64,000 bases of DNA, from positions 1,897,055 to 1,961,054 of the forward strand of contig NC_021680.1 of assembly GCF_000247815.1 (NCBI RefSeq). Direction: 5' to 3'. Made by a program: the position numbers and the translations under genes. Shown here piece by piece: positions 45,060 to 60,076 of the stretch; the first letter of the stretch is position 1, and the number at the start of each line of letters is the position of its first letter. The notes under the pieces were generated by a model, which was not told the origin of the DNA, made no database searches, and saw nothing but the letters and a program-made list of their open reading frames with translations. Source of the stretch: Ficedula albicollis. Taxonomy: Eukaryota > Chordata > Aves > Passeriformes > Muscicapidae.

Positions 45060-45195
45060 AAGCTTCTGCCATCATCCAAAGGCCTGAGCAGCCTGGTCTG
45101 GTTGAAGATGCCCCTTCTCTCAGCAGGGGAATTGGACTAGGTGGCCTTTAAAGGTCCCTCCCAGCCCAATCCATTCTGTGATTCCACGATTTGGT
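45060..45195 (+). mobile_element. CR1 LINE fragment (3' end)
   Basis: GAGCAGCCTGGTCTGGTTGA, TTGGACTAGGTGGCCTTTAA and CAATCCATTCTGTGATTCC match the CR1 sense 3' end. Confidence 0.85.
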
Positions 45196-47026
<1,831 letters not shown>

Positions 47027-47179
47027 ATTAATTTATTTTTTTTTCCCATCTCAGCATAGCCATATTTAAAAAAATAAATCAGGATGCCAAAAGCCACTTT
47101 CTAAGATGAGTGCAGTCCATCACATCTCCTGGGAATATCAGTCATGGAAGGGGAGCCTGTCCTCCCTCTCCAGACCCTG

Positions 47180-47655
47180 CATTAGAGTCACAGAGTGGTC
47201 TAGGTTTAAAGGCACCTTGAAGATCATTTGCTCCAACCTTTCTGCTATGGGCAGTGGCACCTTCCACTAGACCAGATTATTCCAAACCCCATCCAACCTG
47301 CTTTGAGCACTTCCAAGGATGGGGCAGCCACAGCTTCTCTGGACAGCCTGTCCCAGTGTCTCCCATCCTCAGAGTAAAGTATTTATTCCTAATATCCCAT
47401 TTCACCTTGCCCTCTGTTAGCTTGAAACCATTTTTCTTGTCCTGTCACTCCAAACCCTCGTCCAAAGCCCCTCTCCAGCTCTCTTGAGCCCCTTTAGGCA
47501 CTGGAAGGGTCTCCAAACTCTCCTTGGAACCTTCTCTTCTGCAGGCTGAACAACCCCAACTCTGAGCCTCTCCTCAGGGACTCGCTTGGAACCTTCTCTT
47601 CTCCAGGCTGAACCCCAACTCTGAGCCTCTCCTCAGGGACTCATTCCCTGCCTGG
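47180..47655 (-). mobile_element. CR1 LINE fragment (long, 3' part) with internal 62-bp duplication
   Basis: AGAGTCACAGAGTGGTC, TAGACCAGATTATTCCAAAC, CTTCTCTGGACAGCCTGTCC and CCTTCTCTTCTGCAGGCTG are the reverse complement of CR1. A 62-base segment with core TTGGAACCTTCTCTTCT is repeated in tandem (47524 and 47586). Confidence 0.9.
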
Positions 47656-47861
47656 TGCTCCCTCCAAGCTGAGGGGCAGCTCTGGCTTTCTGGGAAACCT
47701 GGGGCTTGGCAGAGGATGCTATAAACAGTATTTCCCAGTTTTGGTGGGGGTTTTGTTGGGTTTTTTTTTTGTTGTTTTTTTTTTTGGAGCCTGTACCCAG
47801 CAATGCACGGACAGGAGATTTTGGGTTGCTGTGGCTGCGCGAAGGGATGCGGGAACGGCGG

Positions 47862-48367
<506 letters not shown>

Positions 48368-48414
48368 CTGCCCCGCGGCGGGAGGCGGGGGGAAGGCTCG
48401 GACGGCAGCACGGG

Positions 48415-48900
48415 TGAGGCAGTCGTGGAACCGTTCAGGTTGGAAAAGGCCTTTGAAGCCATCCAGTCCGGCCATTAACCCAGCACCGCCGGGGCCGCCT
48501 CTCACCCGCGTCCCCGAGTGCCACAGCTGCACGTCCTCCAAACCGCTCCAGGGATGGTGACTCCACTGCTTCCCCGGGCTGCCTGTTCCAGGGCTTGGCA
48601 ACGCTTTTGGAGGAGGCACCTTTGCTAATATCCAGTCCGAACGTCCCCTGGTGTGAGTTCAATATCCAGTCTGAACATCCCCTGGTGTGACTTTAATATC
48701 CAGTCTGAACATCCCCTGGTGTGACTTGAAGCCGTTCCCGCTCGTCCCGTCCCTTGTTGCCTAACAGAAGAGATCAACCCTCCCCTTGATACAGCCTCCT
48801 TCCAGGAGTAATAAAGTCTCCCCCAGGCCTCCTTTTCTCCAGGCTGAGCCCCCCTCAGCTCCCTCAGCTCCTTCTCAGAGCTGTGCTCGCGACCGGAGGA
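48415..48900 (-). mobile_element. CR1 LINE fragment with a three-copy 34-bp internal repeat
   Basis: GGAACCGTTCAGGTTGGAAA and ACCTTTGAAGCC-like sequence open a reverse-complement CR1 that runs through CTTCCCCGGGCTGCCTGTTC to CTTTTCTCCAGGCTGAGCCC. The unit AATATCCAGTCTGAACATCC occurs at 48627, 48661 and 48695 (34-base period). Confidence 0.88.
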
Positions 48901-51049
48901 GTGTCAGCCTGTCTCGGTAAAACCCAGCGCATCCTGAGTGCCTTCCTGTCCTGGCACCAGCTGTTCCCTGTCCTCTCGAATTTCCTCCGTTGACAAAAAA
49001 CCCAAACAGCCCCACATGGCTGGCTCTGAATCCCTGTGCCATGTTGAATCATGTGGGCATCAGCCACACTTCTCCCTGACTCACAGATCCCAGCGTGCTG
49101 GGTGAGGGTCAAGATGAGAATGGCAATAAACATCCTGGGAAACAGAGCCTGCATCTCTTGGCATAGCCAGAGACTTTTTTATTTCCTTTTGGCTCTCAAT
49201 CTTCTCTTAAGGAGCTGCTTTCTCATAAATATCCCATCCTCTAGCACTGTCTGAGCTGGAGAGAGGCTCCCAGCGGGGTCACCCTGCGCTCTGCTCTCTC
49301 TGCAGCAGCGAATGTAGGGTGGAGATGAGAGCCAGCTTTGGGTTCAGTGTCCCAGCAGAAGTGTCCAGGTAAGGGGTGCACCCCTGCTGTAAGGGGATGG
49401 AGGAGGAAGGCTGCCTTCCTCCCCCTCAGCTCCTTGCTCTGAGCCAGGCAGGGGATGCAGGAGCCTTCCCCATCCTCCTGGTGCTCTGGGTACCACACAG
49501 AGCCTGAACATTTCGGCTGGGTGGGGCCTTGCCGTGCAGGCAAGGATGGGAGAGGGCTGGGGGGAGCAGGAGCTCTGCAAGGCTGAGGATCTGCTCCTGG
49601 CAATTGGCCCAGCCTTGGGCTTAATTAACACTGGCTTAAGGGGCTGAGAGGTGGGAAGAGCAGCAGGGAGGAGGAGGAGGTGGGGGAGCTACAAATAATA
49701 ATTGATTCGTTTAGGGCAGTGTCCTGCCTGGACTGAATTGAAGGGACTGTAATGAGTCTGTAGCTGCTGTGGCCACCTCCTTGCCTGTTGCTCATAGAAT
49801 GAAGAGCCAGGGTCACTCTGGCTGGCTGGTGGCCTGGGAAGTGTTTTGGGAGGGATCTGAGTACGTGTGCTCCACTCTGTGCTGCAGGGTGGTGGTGAGG
49901 TAGCTGGGCACTTGGTGAAAACCCCCAGATAGCCCACTTTGGTCACAAAGATCATTGGAGGGAGACAGTTAAGAAGGGAAGCAGCAGCTGGGTGTCACAG
50001 AGAGCTGGTGGACTCAGTGCCTGGGTCAGTTTGGGGCAATGATCTCACAACCCTTTTTACACTCCTGTTATCTTGCTGAGGAGGATCTGGTCCTTCCTCT
50101 TTCTCACCCAGCCACCCAAGGGCTCCTGGCAGTGCACCCATGAGAGTGTGGGCCAGAAAATGAGCCCTGTGGCCCTTCAGCCACTGTAGTGCCTGTGAAG
50201 GGGGAAAGTCCCTGGTCAGGTGTTGCCAGGCTGCACAGAGGGCGAAGCACTGGCCCAAGTGATCAAGAGCTAGATTTATTTATGTATGTATTAATTTGTT
50301 TATTTATTTTATTTAAATGCCTCAAGCAGTCCTGGCTGCCCCACAGCAGGTTTGAGGGACAAGGCAGCAGCCACTGTGTTTGCAGAGCAGGTTCCTGGTG
50401 GGGTGGGCGAGGGAAGAGCACGACAGGGACATGATGTCTTGTGCTGCTGGCTGGAGCCATGGGTGATCTGCTTGTGGGAAATGCAGGTAGGGAGTGTCAC
50501 AAGCCCTGGGGAGCTCTGTGGCCTCGGGGTTCAGCAGGAGTGGTGGGGGGCCCTGCGTGTGAGCAGTTCACAGGGTGCGCTGTGTGCTGTGTCCTGCCCT
50601 GCCTGGTGGGTACAGAGGACCTGGGGACCCCCCTGGGGGTCTGGGGGCACCCTGTGTGTGCCAGGAAGGCAGGGTGGGTGGGCAGGCAGTCCCCCCCCCG
50701 GGGCACAGCCCAGCCCAGGGGACCCTGAGCATCCCTGGGTGACCTTGGCACACGCGTGGCTGCAGCATCAGCAGCGTCCCCAGCCCCCTGCCCTTACTGG
50801 GGTGCCTGGGGTGGGCGGGGAGCAGGGTCAGAGACACCCCCCCCACCCCCACGGGAGCTCCTGCAGGGACACATCCAGCCCGGGTTGTTTACAGCTCTTG
50901 GACGAGCCGCTGTTCCGTCCAGCCATCATCCCGTGTCAGAAGGAAAATACCGAGGTGTGGAGGCTCATCTGTATGCGAGTGAGCAGGAGGGCACTCCCCG
51001 GGCACCCGCTGGCATCGGGCAGGGAGCCGGGAGCCTCCAAGTGTCCCAG
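48901..51049. other. Intergenic, upstream of CACNA1E; no gene seen
   Basis: Unique sequence with a TTTA-rich patch near 50275-50315. GC rises toward 51 kb. No recognised exon. Confidence 0.5.
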
Positions 51050-52466
<1,417 letters not shown>

Positions 52467-52732
52467 ATGGCTCGCTTTGGGGAGGCAGTGGCCGGCAGGC
52501 TGGGCTCTGGAGATGGGGGCTCCGACCAGAACCGGAGCCGGCAAGGAGCTCCTGCCCCTGCGGGAGGGAGCCCGGGAGCCTTCAAGCAAACCAAAGCGCA
52601 GAGAGCCCGGACTATGGCTCTGTACAACCCCATCCCCGTCCGGCAGAACTGCTTCACCGTCAACAGATCGCTCTTCCTCTTTGGGGAAGAGAACATAGTC
52701 AGGAAATACGCCAAGAAGCTCATCGACTGGCC
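52467..52732 (+). CDS. CACNA1E: CACNA1E coding exon 1 (Cav2.3 R-type calcium channel alpha-1 subunit, N terminus)
   Basis: This exon encodes the cytoplasmic N terminus of the pore-forming subunit of the voltage-gated R-type Ca2+ channel, a neuronal plasma-membrane protein with four six-helix repeats. The ATG at 52467 has A at -3 and G at +4. The 88 full codons start [18 protein letters not shown] and hold the conserved [16 protein letters not shown] and VNRSLF blocks, ending [14 protein letters not shown] and MARFGEAV match my memory of Cav2.3; Cav2.1 and Cav2.2 carry ITEWP instead. The exon ends in phase 2 at GACTGGCC and is followed by a U12-type ATATCCTTT donor. The residue 10-37 region is the least conserved part. 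I see no frameshift. Confidence 0.95.
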
Positions 52733-52742
52733 ATATCCTTTC
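52733..52742 (+). other. CACNA1E: U12-type AT-AC 5' splice site of CACNA1E intron 1
   Basis: The intron starts ATATCCTTTC, a perfect match to the minor-spliceosome AT-AC donor consensus. No GT donor in a compatible phase would preserve the conserved WPPFEY junction. Confidence 0.9.
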
Positions 52743-55700
52743 TGCAGCCCCTGCGAGCCCCCACCCGCGCTGCCCGGATTTGCCTCGGTGGCCGCCCAGG
52801 ACACGTGCGTGTGGCACTATCGGGCAGGTAAGGTGTGCCGAGAGGGGTGCCCCGGCCCCCGGGGATGCTCTCCTCGCCCTGTTGCTGCTCCCCCTTCTGC
52901 CCTCGGCTCCTCGCCTGCTCCTGACAGGAGCAGAGCCCTTTCTCCCGCCTGGGAGCCCCCCAGCCCCTCCCGAGGCTTGGATTTATTAGCCCCCCCGTGC
53001 TGATGGGGACGGGTGCTCTGATCCCTGCGTGCTTTGGGATGCTCTGTGTGTGCGCCTGGGGAGGTGGGGGGTAGTGGCCTTTTCTCTGTGCCTCGATGTC
53101 TTGTGGAGTTTTGTCACCGCACCCCACCCGGAGCCACCCGGGAGCCCACGAATCTCCAGTCCCTGCTGGGTGGTGGCTCTGTCCCCTCCCGTGTGTGCCC
53201 TCTTTGCTGCAGATCACGCCTGCCAGGGGCACGGCCGTCCTCGCCCTGCAGCCCCCGGCCCCCCACGGTGGCTCTGGGAGCCGGCTGCTCCCTCCCTGCG
53301 GCAGAGGGAAGGATGTTGGAAACCTCTGGCTGTGCCCCACGGCCCTTTTTGGCAGGGGGAGCCCTGATTTTATCCCAGGGACCCCTCTCCTAGCTCGGGG
53401 TAGATGGTGCAGATCTCTCCCACTCCTTCCCCTGTTCCTCCGTCCTTTCATACCTCCCCACGCACCTCTCTCTCCTCCCACCCTGCCTGTGGGTGCCCCT
53501 GGGCGCCTCGGCTGCTGCCCAGCACCACGGCTCTCAGCCCCACACCAACCTGGGCTCCGTGCCTGCTGCCCCCGAGACGCCTCCTGGGCTTTGCCCCCGA
53601 GGGGGAGCTGAGCCTGACAACTTCAGCGCGGCCGTGCTTTGGCTGTAGGAGCCTCCCCGTGCCGGGCTCTGCAGCAGCGATTCCATGCGGCTCCCGCTGC
53701 TGCCGCTTTCTCTCCCTGCAACTTGTTGGTTGAGTTCCTGGCTCCTCTGGTGGGCACAGGAGAGCTTTCCCTGGTGCCAGGCAGCAGTGCCTCGGTTTGG
53801 TGCAACAGGTACCTCGGGGGAAAGCCTCTGGTGAGGGTCACCTGCCCCGCAGAGCATCGCAGGGGAATTGTCCCTTTGCAGCTCCCACACGCCAGGTCAA
53901 GCCTCTGCCAAGCAGGAACCTGTCCTGCCTGGGGAGCTGTGACGTTTCCAGGCTTGAGGGGGTGACCTGGGCTGGAGGGGCTGAGTTCCCCATGGCATCC
54001 CTGAATCTGCCTCTCCTGGCAGGGCGGCTGCAGGGCCGCTGGTGCGGCAGCGAGCTCGGCTCAGCCCTGCAGGGCAGCGGCCAGGCCGGCTGCCTGCTTT
54101 TCCAGAATATGCCAAATTATTCCTGTGCTTTCCCAGTGTGGTGTGGGAAGGGCTCTCGCCCCTCCAGCCTTTGCTGGGAGCCAGAAAGAGCTGGGGTGCT
54201 GCCACTGGCCTGGCACTCCCGGCGTGGGCTGGGGTCCCGTGCCGGAGTGATGTCTCATCTCCAGGCAGCCGCTGTCTCCTAGAGACTGGAGCTCCACCAC
54301 CACATGAGCAGAACTCCCCAGCATTATTCTCCCCTGGAATTTGCAATGCATGAGGGAGATAGGCTCATTCTGTGGGTTTTTTTTTTTTTCCAGAAGTAAG
54401 TGACATATTCCCGTGTGAGTGCTGGGAACAGGCGTGCTCCAGGCGCGGGAGCTCAGCGTTCCTGCCTATCCCCCACCCTGCTGCCATCTCCTTCCGAGAA
54501 AAACGCATCCACCCTGCATGTTTCTCTGCACCACTGGAGTTTTGAGGGCTTGGGAACGGGCAAGGCCTTTTGGTGACAAGTTTGGTTAGGTTGGCCAGGC
54601 CAGTTGTTCCCATCCTTGTAGTTGTAGCCTGGCACAGGCAGCTGGTGCCTTTTGGTAGGGCCAGGAAAACCGCGTGAGCACCTCAGCTGCCTGGCCTGGA
54701 GCCCACGGCATCGCTCCTGGGCGAGGGTATTTTGGGGAAGAGAGCTCTGGATCTTGGCCATAGTCAGTAGGAGCTGCTGGCCTTGGGAGGGCGATGGGCC
54801 AGTGCTGGTGCTGTGGGTCAGGGCAGGCACAGCACCAGGGAAAGCCAAAGGGGCTGGAGAGGAGCACAGGGCGAAGTGGAGGCTCTTCTTCATCCAGCTC
54901 TGGTTGACTAGGTAATAGGGCTAAAAATATCTGGTGATTCAGGCCTGGATATCTGCTGGGTAACTGTGTAATTATAACCAGCAGCCTCTGCAGTTTGGCT
55001 TCCCAGTGTAAATAGGGATGATGCATGGAGGAGAAGGAGGAGAAATACGAGCAACTGGGATTGGGATGCAGCTCCACGGGAGGCAAATCTTTGCTGAGTT
55101 CCTCGCTGGAAAGCCCAGTGCCTTGCCTCCACTGGAGCTGCTCTTTTAAAACTGGTCCTGCCCAAACCACGGGGCAGCTGCTGTTTTGGCTGTAGGAACA
55201 TCTCCTTCTCTTCTCCTTGGGAAACGCTGCCTTGTCCTCCTGCCTGCTCTCTTGCTGATGGCCAGGCCTTTCACCCTGATTTCATTTGTTTGGCTGCCTG
55301 GAAGGCTCCAATTCAGTTAGTACACGAGATGGGCTGCAGCTCATCTAGATCTGCTCCGTTCCTCATCCACTTAATCACATTTGACCTGGATAAGATCCCT
55401 CTCCCGCCCCAGGAAGGCCAGATGACATTGTGTGGCTCTGGCTGTGTCCCCAAGGACAGCAGCTGGCTGCAGGCTGTCCACTGCACCTAGCCCCAGTGTG
55501 GCAGGGAAAGAGGATGGTCCGTCAGGACCTTGCTGTTCCCTGGGGGGGAGGGATTTCACCTACCTCAGCCCCTTTGAGGACCAAATCTGGTGTTGGGCTG
55601 GCCTAGAGCAGCTGGAGTGCTCAGGGCCTCAGGCACATCCCCATCCCAACAGCCAGGGGGGATTTTGCTCCATGGGAAGCAGACTCGTGGGTGCCTGAGC

Positions 55701-55974
55701 TGTTTTGCTCACCAGGACTCTCACTGTGACCTGATGCTGCGTGGGCAGTTCCCCTTGGGAGCCCTGGTGATGTCACACCCCACCTGGCCAAGCATCTCCC
55801 TCACCTTGGCTTTCCCCCAGCCAGGATTCCGGCAGGCCTCGCCTTCCCCAGGGGAGAGCCTGCGCCATGTCGTGCCATGCTTGGGAGCTCCGTCCTCGCC
55901 CTCCCCAAGAGCCTTTCCCCCTCCCCACCTCCCAGCCTGTTTTCTGTGCCCTCCATTCATCAGATTTTGGAGGG
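52743..55974 (+). other. CACNA1E: CACNA1E intron 1, first part; no other gene seen
   Basis: GC-rich intronic sequence. Open frames on both strands lack recognisable protein content. The whole intron spans 52733-61692 (8,960 bases as assembled, including G runs). Confidence 0.7.
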
Positions 55975-56200
<226 letters not shown>

Positions 56201-56401
56201 AGGGGCGAGTAGGTGTAATGGCAGGTCCATCTTTTTGACAGCCGGGGAGAGCGAGGCTGCCTGTCAGATGGTGAATTTAAACAGAGGCAGCTGTTGTCAT
56301 GGTGATGCCAAGTTGCATCCTGTTGCTGTGGCAACCAAAGTTAAAAAACTGATGTTAAGGCAGGAAAATCACATGATGTGGTCCTTTTTTGTTTAAGGAG
56401 G

Positions 56402-56465
56402 AAAAAAAAAAAAAAAAAAAAAGGGGGGGGGGGGGGGGGGGGGGGGGGAAAAAAAAAAAAAAAAA
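56402..56465. repeat. A-G-A homopolymer sandwich in intron 1
   Basis: About 21 A, about 26 G and about 17 A in series. The central base is still G although the flanking homopolymer is A and not T. Confidence 0.9.
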
Positions 56466-57089
56466 GGAGGAGGAGAGGAGAGATGATTTGATTTCCAGGG
56501 TGAGGTGGGGGAGAAGAAGACGCTTCTCCATGGAGCTGTTTGCACGTGGCAGGCAGGCATCCCACATCCTGCATCCCTCATCCCTACGGGAGCAGCAGCA
56601 GTGTGGGCAGCTCTGCCCTGGACTCCTGGCTGTCACTGCCTTCGCTTTAACCCCTGATGGAAACCAAACTGCTGCATTTTGGAGCCATAAAAGCAGCTGT
56701 GGCTGCAGAGAGGGAGTGTGGTCTCCTGTGTCCGTGCAGGGGGATTGAGGCAGGCTGGGTGCTCCAGGACACAAGCACAATCCAAGCCCACATTGACTCT
56801 CCTGAGCCTCTCTGGAGCAGACACACAGCAGCTTGTGTTCAAGGGGGGAGGATTTGGGGTCTGGATGTCACTTTTTTTATCCCTCCCCAGCATGGGTGGG
56901 CTGGGGGCACTGGGTGACAGGACACAGGGATAGAGACAGGGACCACAGCTCTGTGGATGATGGACTTACCAGTGGACAGAAATCCCTTGTGTCCTCAGGG
57001 ACAAGCCAGGGAGGTACTGTGGGGATGGGGAATCCCAGAGTTGAATTAGGGCCACTCACAGGCTTTGCTCTACTTTGCTCTACTACGCT

Positions 57090-57355
57090 TTCGTTTTTTC
57101 TTGGAAACCAAAAGCCTCACATGCCCACAGAGGTTGTGGACGCCCTGGGATTGTTCAAGGTCCGGTGGGATGGGGCTCTGAGCAACCTGGTCAAGTGGAG
57201 CATGTGGACGCCCTGGGATTGTTCAAGGTCCAGTGGGATGGGGCTCTGAGCAACCTGGTCCAGTGGAATGTGTCCCTGCCCATGGCAGGGGCTTGGAACC
57301 AGGTGACCTTTAATGTCCCTTCTGACCCAAACCATTCCATGATTCTGTGAATACA
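57090..57355 (+). mobile_element. CR1 LINE fragment with internal 68-bp tandem duplication
   Basis: GGGATTGTTCAAGGTCC, GGGCTCTGAGCAACCTGGTC and AACCATTCCATGATTCTGTG follow CR1 sense order. The 68-base unit starting GTGGACGCCCTGGGATTG is present at 57136 and 57204. Confidence 0.9.
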
Positions 57356-58734
57356 GCCTTGGAGAGAAGGTGCTCTCTTTCCTGCTGGAGTGTGAAGCTG
57401 AGAGGAGCAGGACTGGGGCATCCTAAGGGTGGATGCTGAGGATGTGGACCTTTCATGTGGATTGGGACAGCAAGATGAAGTCTACAGGTGTAGGAATTGA
57501 GCAGGGAAAGCCACTCAGAGCAGCAGGTCCGCAGGGAGGTGTGAGGAGAGGTGGGAAACAGAGACATGACTTTCTAGGAGATGTTGGAACCTGGAAGGTG
57601 CAGGCATGGACAGGATTTAAGTTGCTCCTGCTCTTTTGGTGGCACTGGAAGGAAGGATTCCCTAATGCCCATGTGGCCTCACTCCTCTGGCTCCTCTGCT
57701 CCTTCCCCACCTGCCTGCCCAGGAGTGGAGAGAAGGGACTGGGAAAGGGTGGGATGGAGGGGAGCTGTCCATAGCTCCTGTCTTTGCTGGCATCTGGGGA
57801 GGGATTCATCTTGTACCCAGCCTCCTGTGGAGATTGTGTCAGTGTCCCATCAGCACCAGAACCCATCTCCAGGCTCTGGAGCTGGGCTCACTCCCTGTCT
57901 TAGCAAGATGGGTGCTCTGGGTGGGCTGGTTTGTGCCTCTGGCTGGGGAGGAAGGTGAAGAGGAAGGTCACAGCTGGAAGATCAGCCGGTGGCTGAACAC
58001 CTCCCTGCCAAGGAGCTCCAGCTCCAGGCACGGGGTGAGCCCGCAGTGCCTGCTCCTGGCGCTCTGGGGGATGCCCCATGGCCTGGGGTCACCGTCCCCG
58101 CCCCAGAGGCACCGGGAGGGGAGCGGGGAGCTGCAGGTGTGGCGTGCACAGGGATCGGCCGAGTTGCTAAGGAAACAAGTCAACGGTGCAGGGGAGAGAG
58201 CATGGAGTAAAGGAGATAAATCAATAAGAAAACCTATTTTTATCGGCTCCCTAATGATCCTCCAGGAGAAGCCAGACGGAAGAGGAGGAGGAGGAGAAGG
58301 CTGGAGGGAGATGGGCTCTCGTTACTGGGCCTGGAGGGAGGTGAGGGCTACTCTGCATTTTGGGTGAGGTTGTGTCATTATTCATGTGATTTAGGAACAA
58401 ACAAAGCACTACTGACAGAGGATTGTCTGGTGGGCTCCAGCCCCGAGGGAGGATGCTTGCTTGGCAGAAGTAAAGAGTGGGGATAAACTATCCCTCAGCT
58501 CAGCCAGATGTTCCTGCTGTCCCTTGGGAGGTTCTTTTCCTCTTGGTCCGCCAAAACCTGGCACAGCTGGAGCTATGGGGGCTGGTGTCCCCGGGGTTGA
58601 TGGCTCACACAGCTCTGGATGTGATAAGCCAGGCTCAACTCCTCGAGAAACTGGGCCAGTGGGGTTTGGGGAATCATTTTTGGCAGTGACCTCGTGCTTA
58701 GGTCGGCGCTTTGGGAAGTGATTGCCCTTTTAGG

Positions 58735-58860
58735 CTGGGCCTGGTTGGACGGGGCTCTGAGCACCCTGGCGCGGTGGGAGGCATCCCTGTCCATGACAGG
58801 AGATGGTCTTTAAGGTCCCTTCCAGCTCAAACTGTTCCTTGATTCCATGATGTCTGTTCA
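58735..58860 (+). mobile_element. CR1 LINE fragment (3' end)
   Basis: GGGGCTCTGAGCACCCTGG, GAGGCATCCCTGTCCATGAC and TGTTCCTTGATTCCATGATG match the CR1 sense 3' end. Confidence 0.85.
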
Positions 58861-58964
58861 CCCACCTGCTGGAGGTGGGGCGGGAGCGCGGTCCCGTGCA
58901 GGGGTGTGACAGATGTGCACCGTCCCCGTGCTTTGGGCCAGATGTTGGGGCCAGGTGGTCCTGA

Positions 58965-58983
58965 CCCCCCCCCCCCCCGCCCC

Positions 58984-59059
<76 letters not shown>

Positions 59060-59062
59060 CCA
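58965..59062. repeat. C-run, G70, C-run block in intron 1
   Basis: CCCCCCCC, GC and CCCCC are followed by 70 G (58986-59055) and then CCCCCC. The C flanks are complementary to the G run. Confidence 0.9.
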
Positions 59063-59430
59063 GGCACTTCTGAGCTCCCGCACTGCCGCAGTTTTGTTTT
59101 TCCCAGCGGAGCGTCTCTCCCACGGGAACGGCGGCGGTGGCAGGGGTGCTGGGCGGACAGACGGACAGACGGACTCTCCGCGCCGCTCCCACACTTCTCA
59201 TCTAGGCAAATGTGCCTGGTGCCTGGGGAGCTGCTGCCCCGCCCCACTAAGGCGCTGTTTGTCTCTTAAGCCGGTGCTAATTGCTCGCAGACTTTCAGGA
59301 AAATGACACGAAAAGATCCCAGACTGGCTGGGGGGGCGGGGGCGGGGGGGGGGGCCGCGGCCGCCGGAGCCAGAGGTGGGAGGGATGCAGGGAGGGGACG
59401 TGGCCTCTGCCGGAGCCGTGCAGTGAAATA
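59063..59430. promoter_or_regulatory. CpG-rich patch in CACNA1E intron 1
   Basis: Dense CG dinucleotides with GC-box-like CCCCGCCCC at 59237-59245 and GCGGCCGC near 59355. It could be an intronic CpG island, alternative promoter or enhancer. No exon is recognised in it. Confidence 0.35.
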
Positions 59431-59700
59431 TTCGCTTGTGTCGAGCCCCAGGGAAAAACTTTCGGAGTCTGCCCCCCCTTCCCAAGCACAGGGAGCCGCT
59501 CCTGCTCCGTGCCTGGCTGGCAGCAAGGTCTGAGCCGGCAGCAGGGAGCTCTGCAGCCTCTCTCTTTGGGTTTGCCTCTAACTTAGCAACCATTAATTTC
59601 ACTGAGTGGCCTTTTAAATGCCTTGGATGTATCCTTCCTGGCTCTTCTTCCTACCAGGTTAAATACATCCCAGCTCCCACGGGCTCTCCTTGGCTGCCTC

Positions 59701-60076
59701 TCCTGGCCATCCCTCTGGAGAGCTGTTTGCATGCCCATCACTGCCTTTCCTGGCCATCCCTCTGGAGAGCCGTTTGCACGCCCATCCCTGCCTCTCCTGG
59801 CCATCCCTCTGGAGAGCTGTTTGCATGCCCATCACTGCCTTTCCTGGCCATCCCTCTGGAGAGCCGTTTGCACGCCCATCCCTGCCTCTCCTGGCCATCC
59901 CTCTGGAGAGCTGTTTGCATGCCCATCACTGCCTTTCCTGGCCATCCCTCTGGAGAGCCGTTTGCACGCCCATCCCTGCCTCTCCTGGCCATCCCTCTGG
60001 AGAGCTGTTTGCATGCCCATCCCTGCCTCTCCTGGCCATCCCTCTGGAGAGCTGTTTCCATGCCCATCCCTGCTCC
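59701..60076. repeat. Minisatellite: 8 x 47 bp with a 94-bp higher-order period, in intron 1
   Basis: Units start TCCTGGCCATCCCTCTGGAG at 59701 and every 47 bases to 60030. Two variants alternate: A (CTGTTTGCATGCCCATCAC) and B (CCGTTTGCACGCCCATCCC), giving three AB pairs, then two A-like hybrids. Repeated open frames here are repeat shadows. Confidence 0.97.

Noticed and set aside
52733..52760. Reading through exon 1 into [11 protein letters not shown] as coding
   Set aside because: The conserved WPPFEY junction is restored exactly by joining 52732 to 61693, and ATATCCTTT is a perfect U12 donor.
59701..60076. CRISPR-like regular array
   Set aside because: Units are contiguous 47-bp tandem repeats with no unique spacers, in a vertebrate genome.
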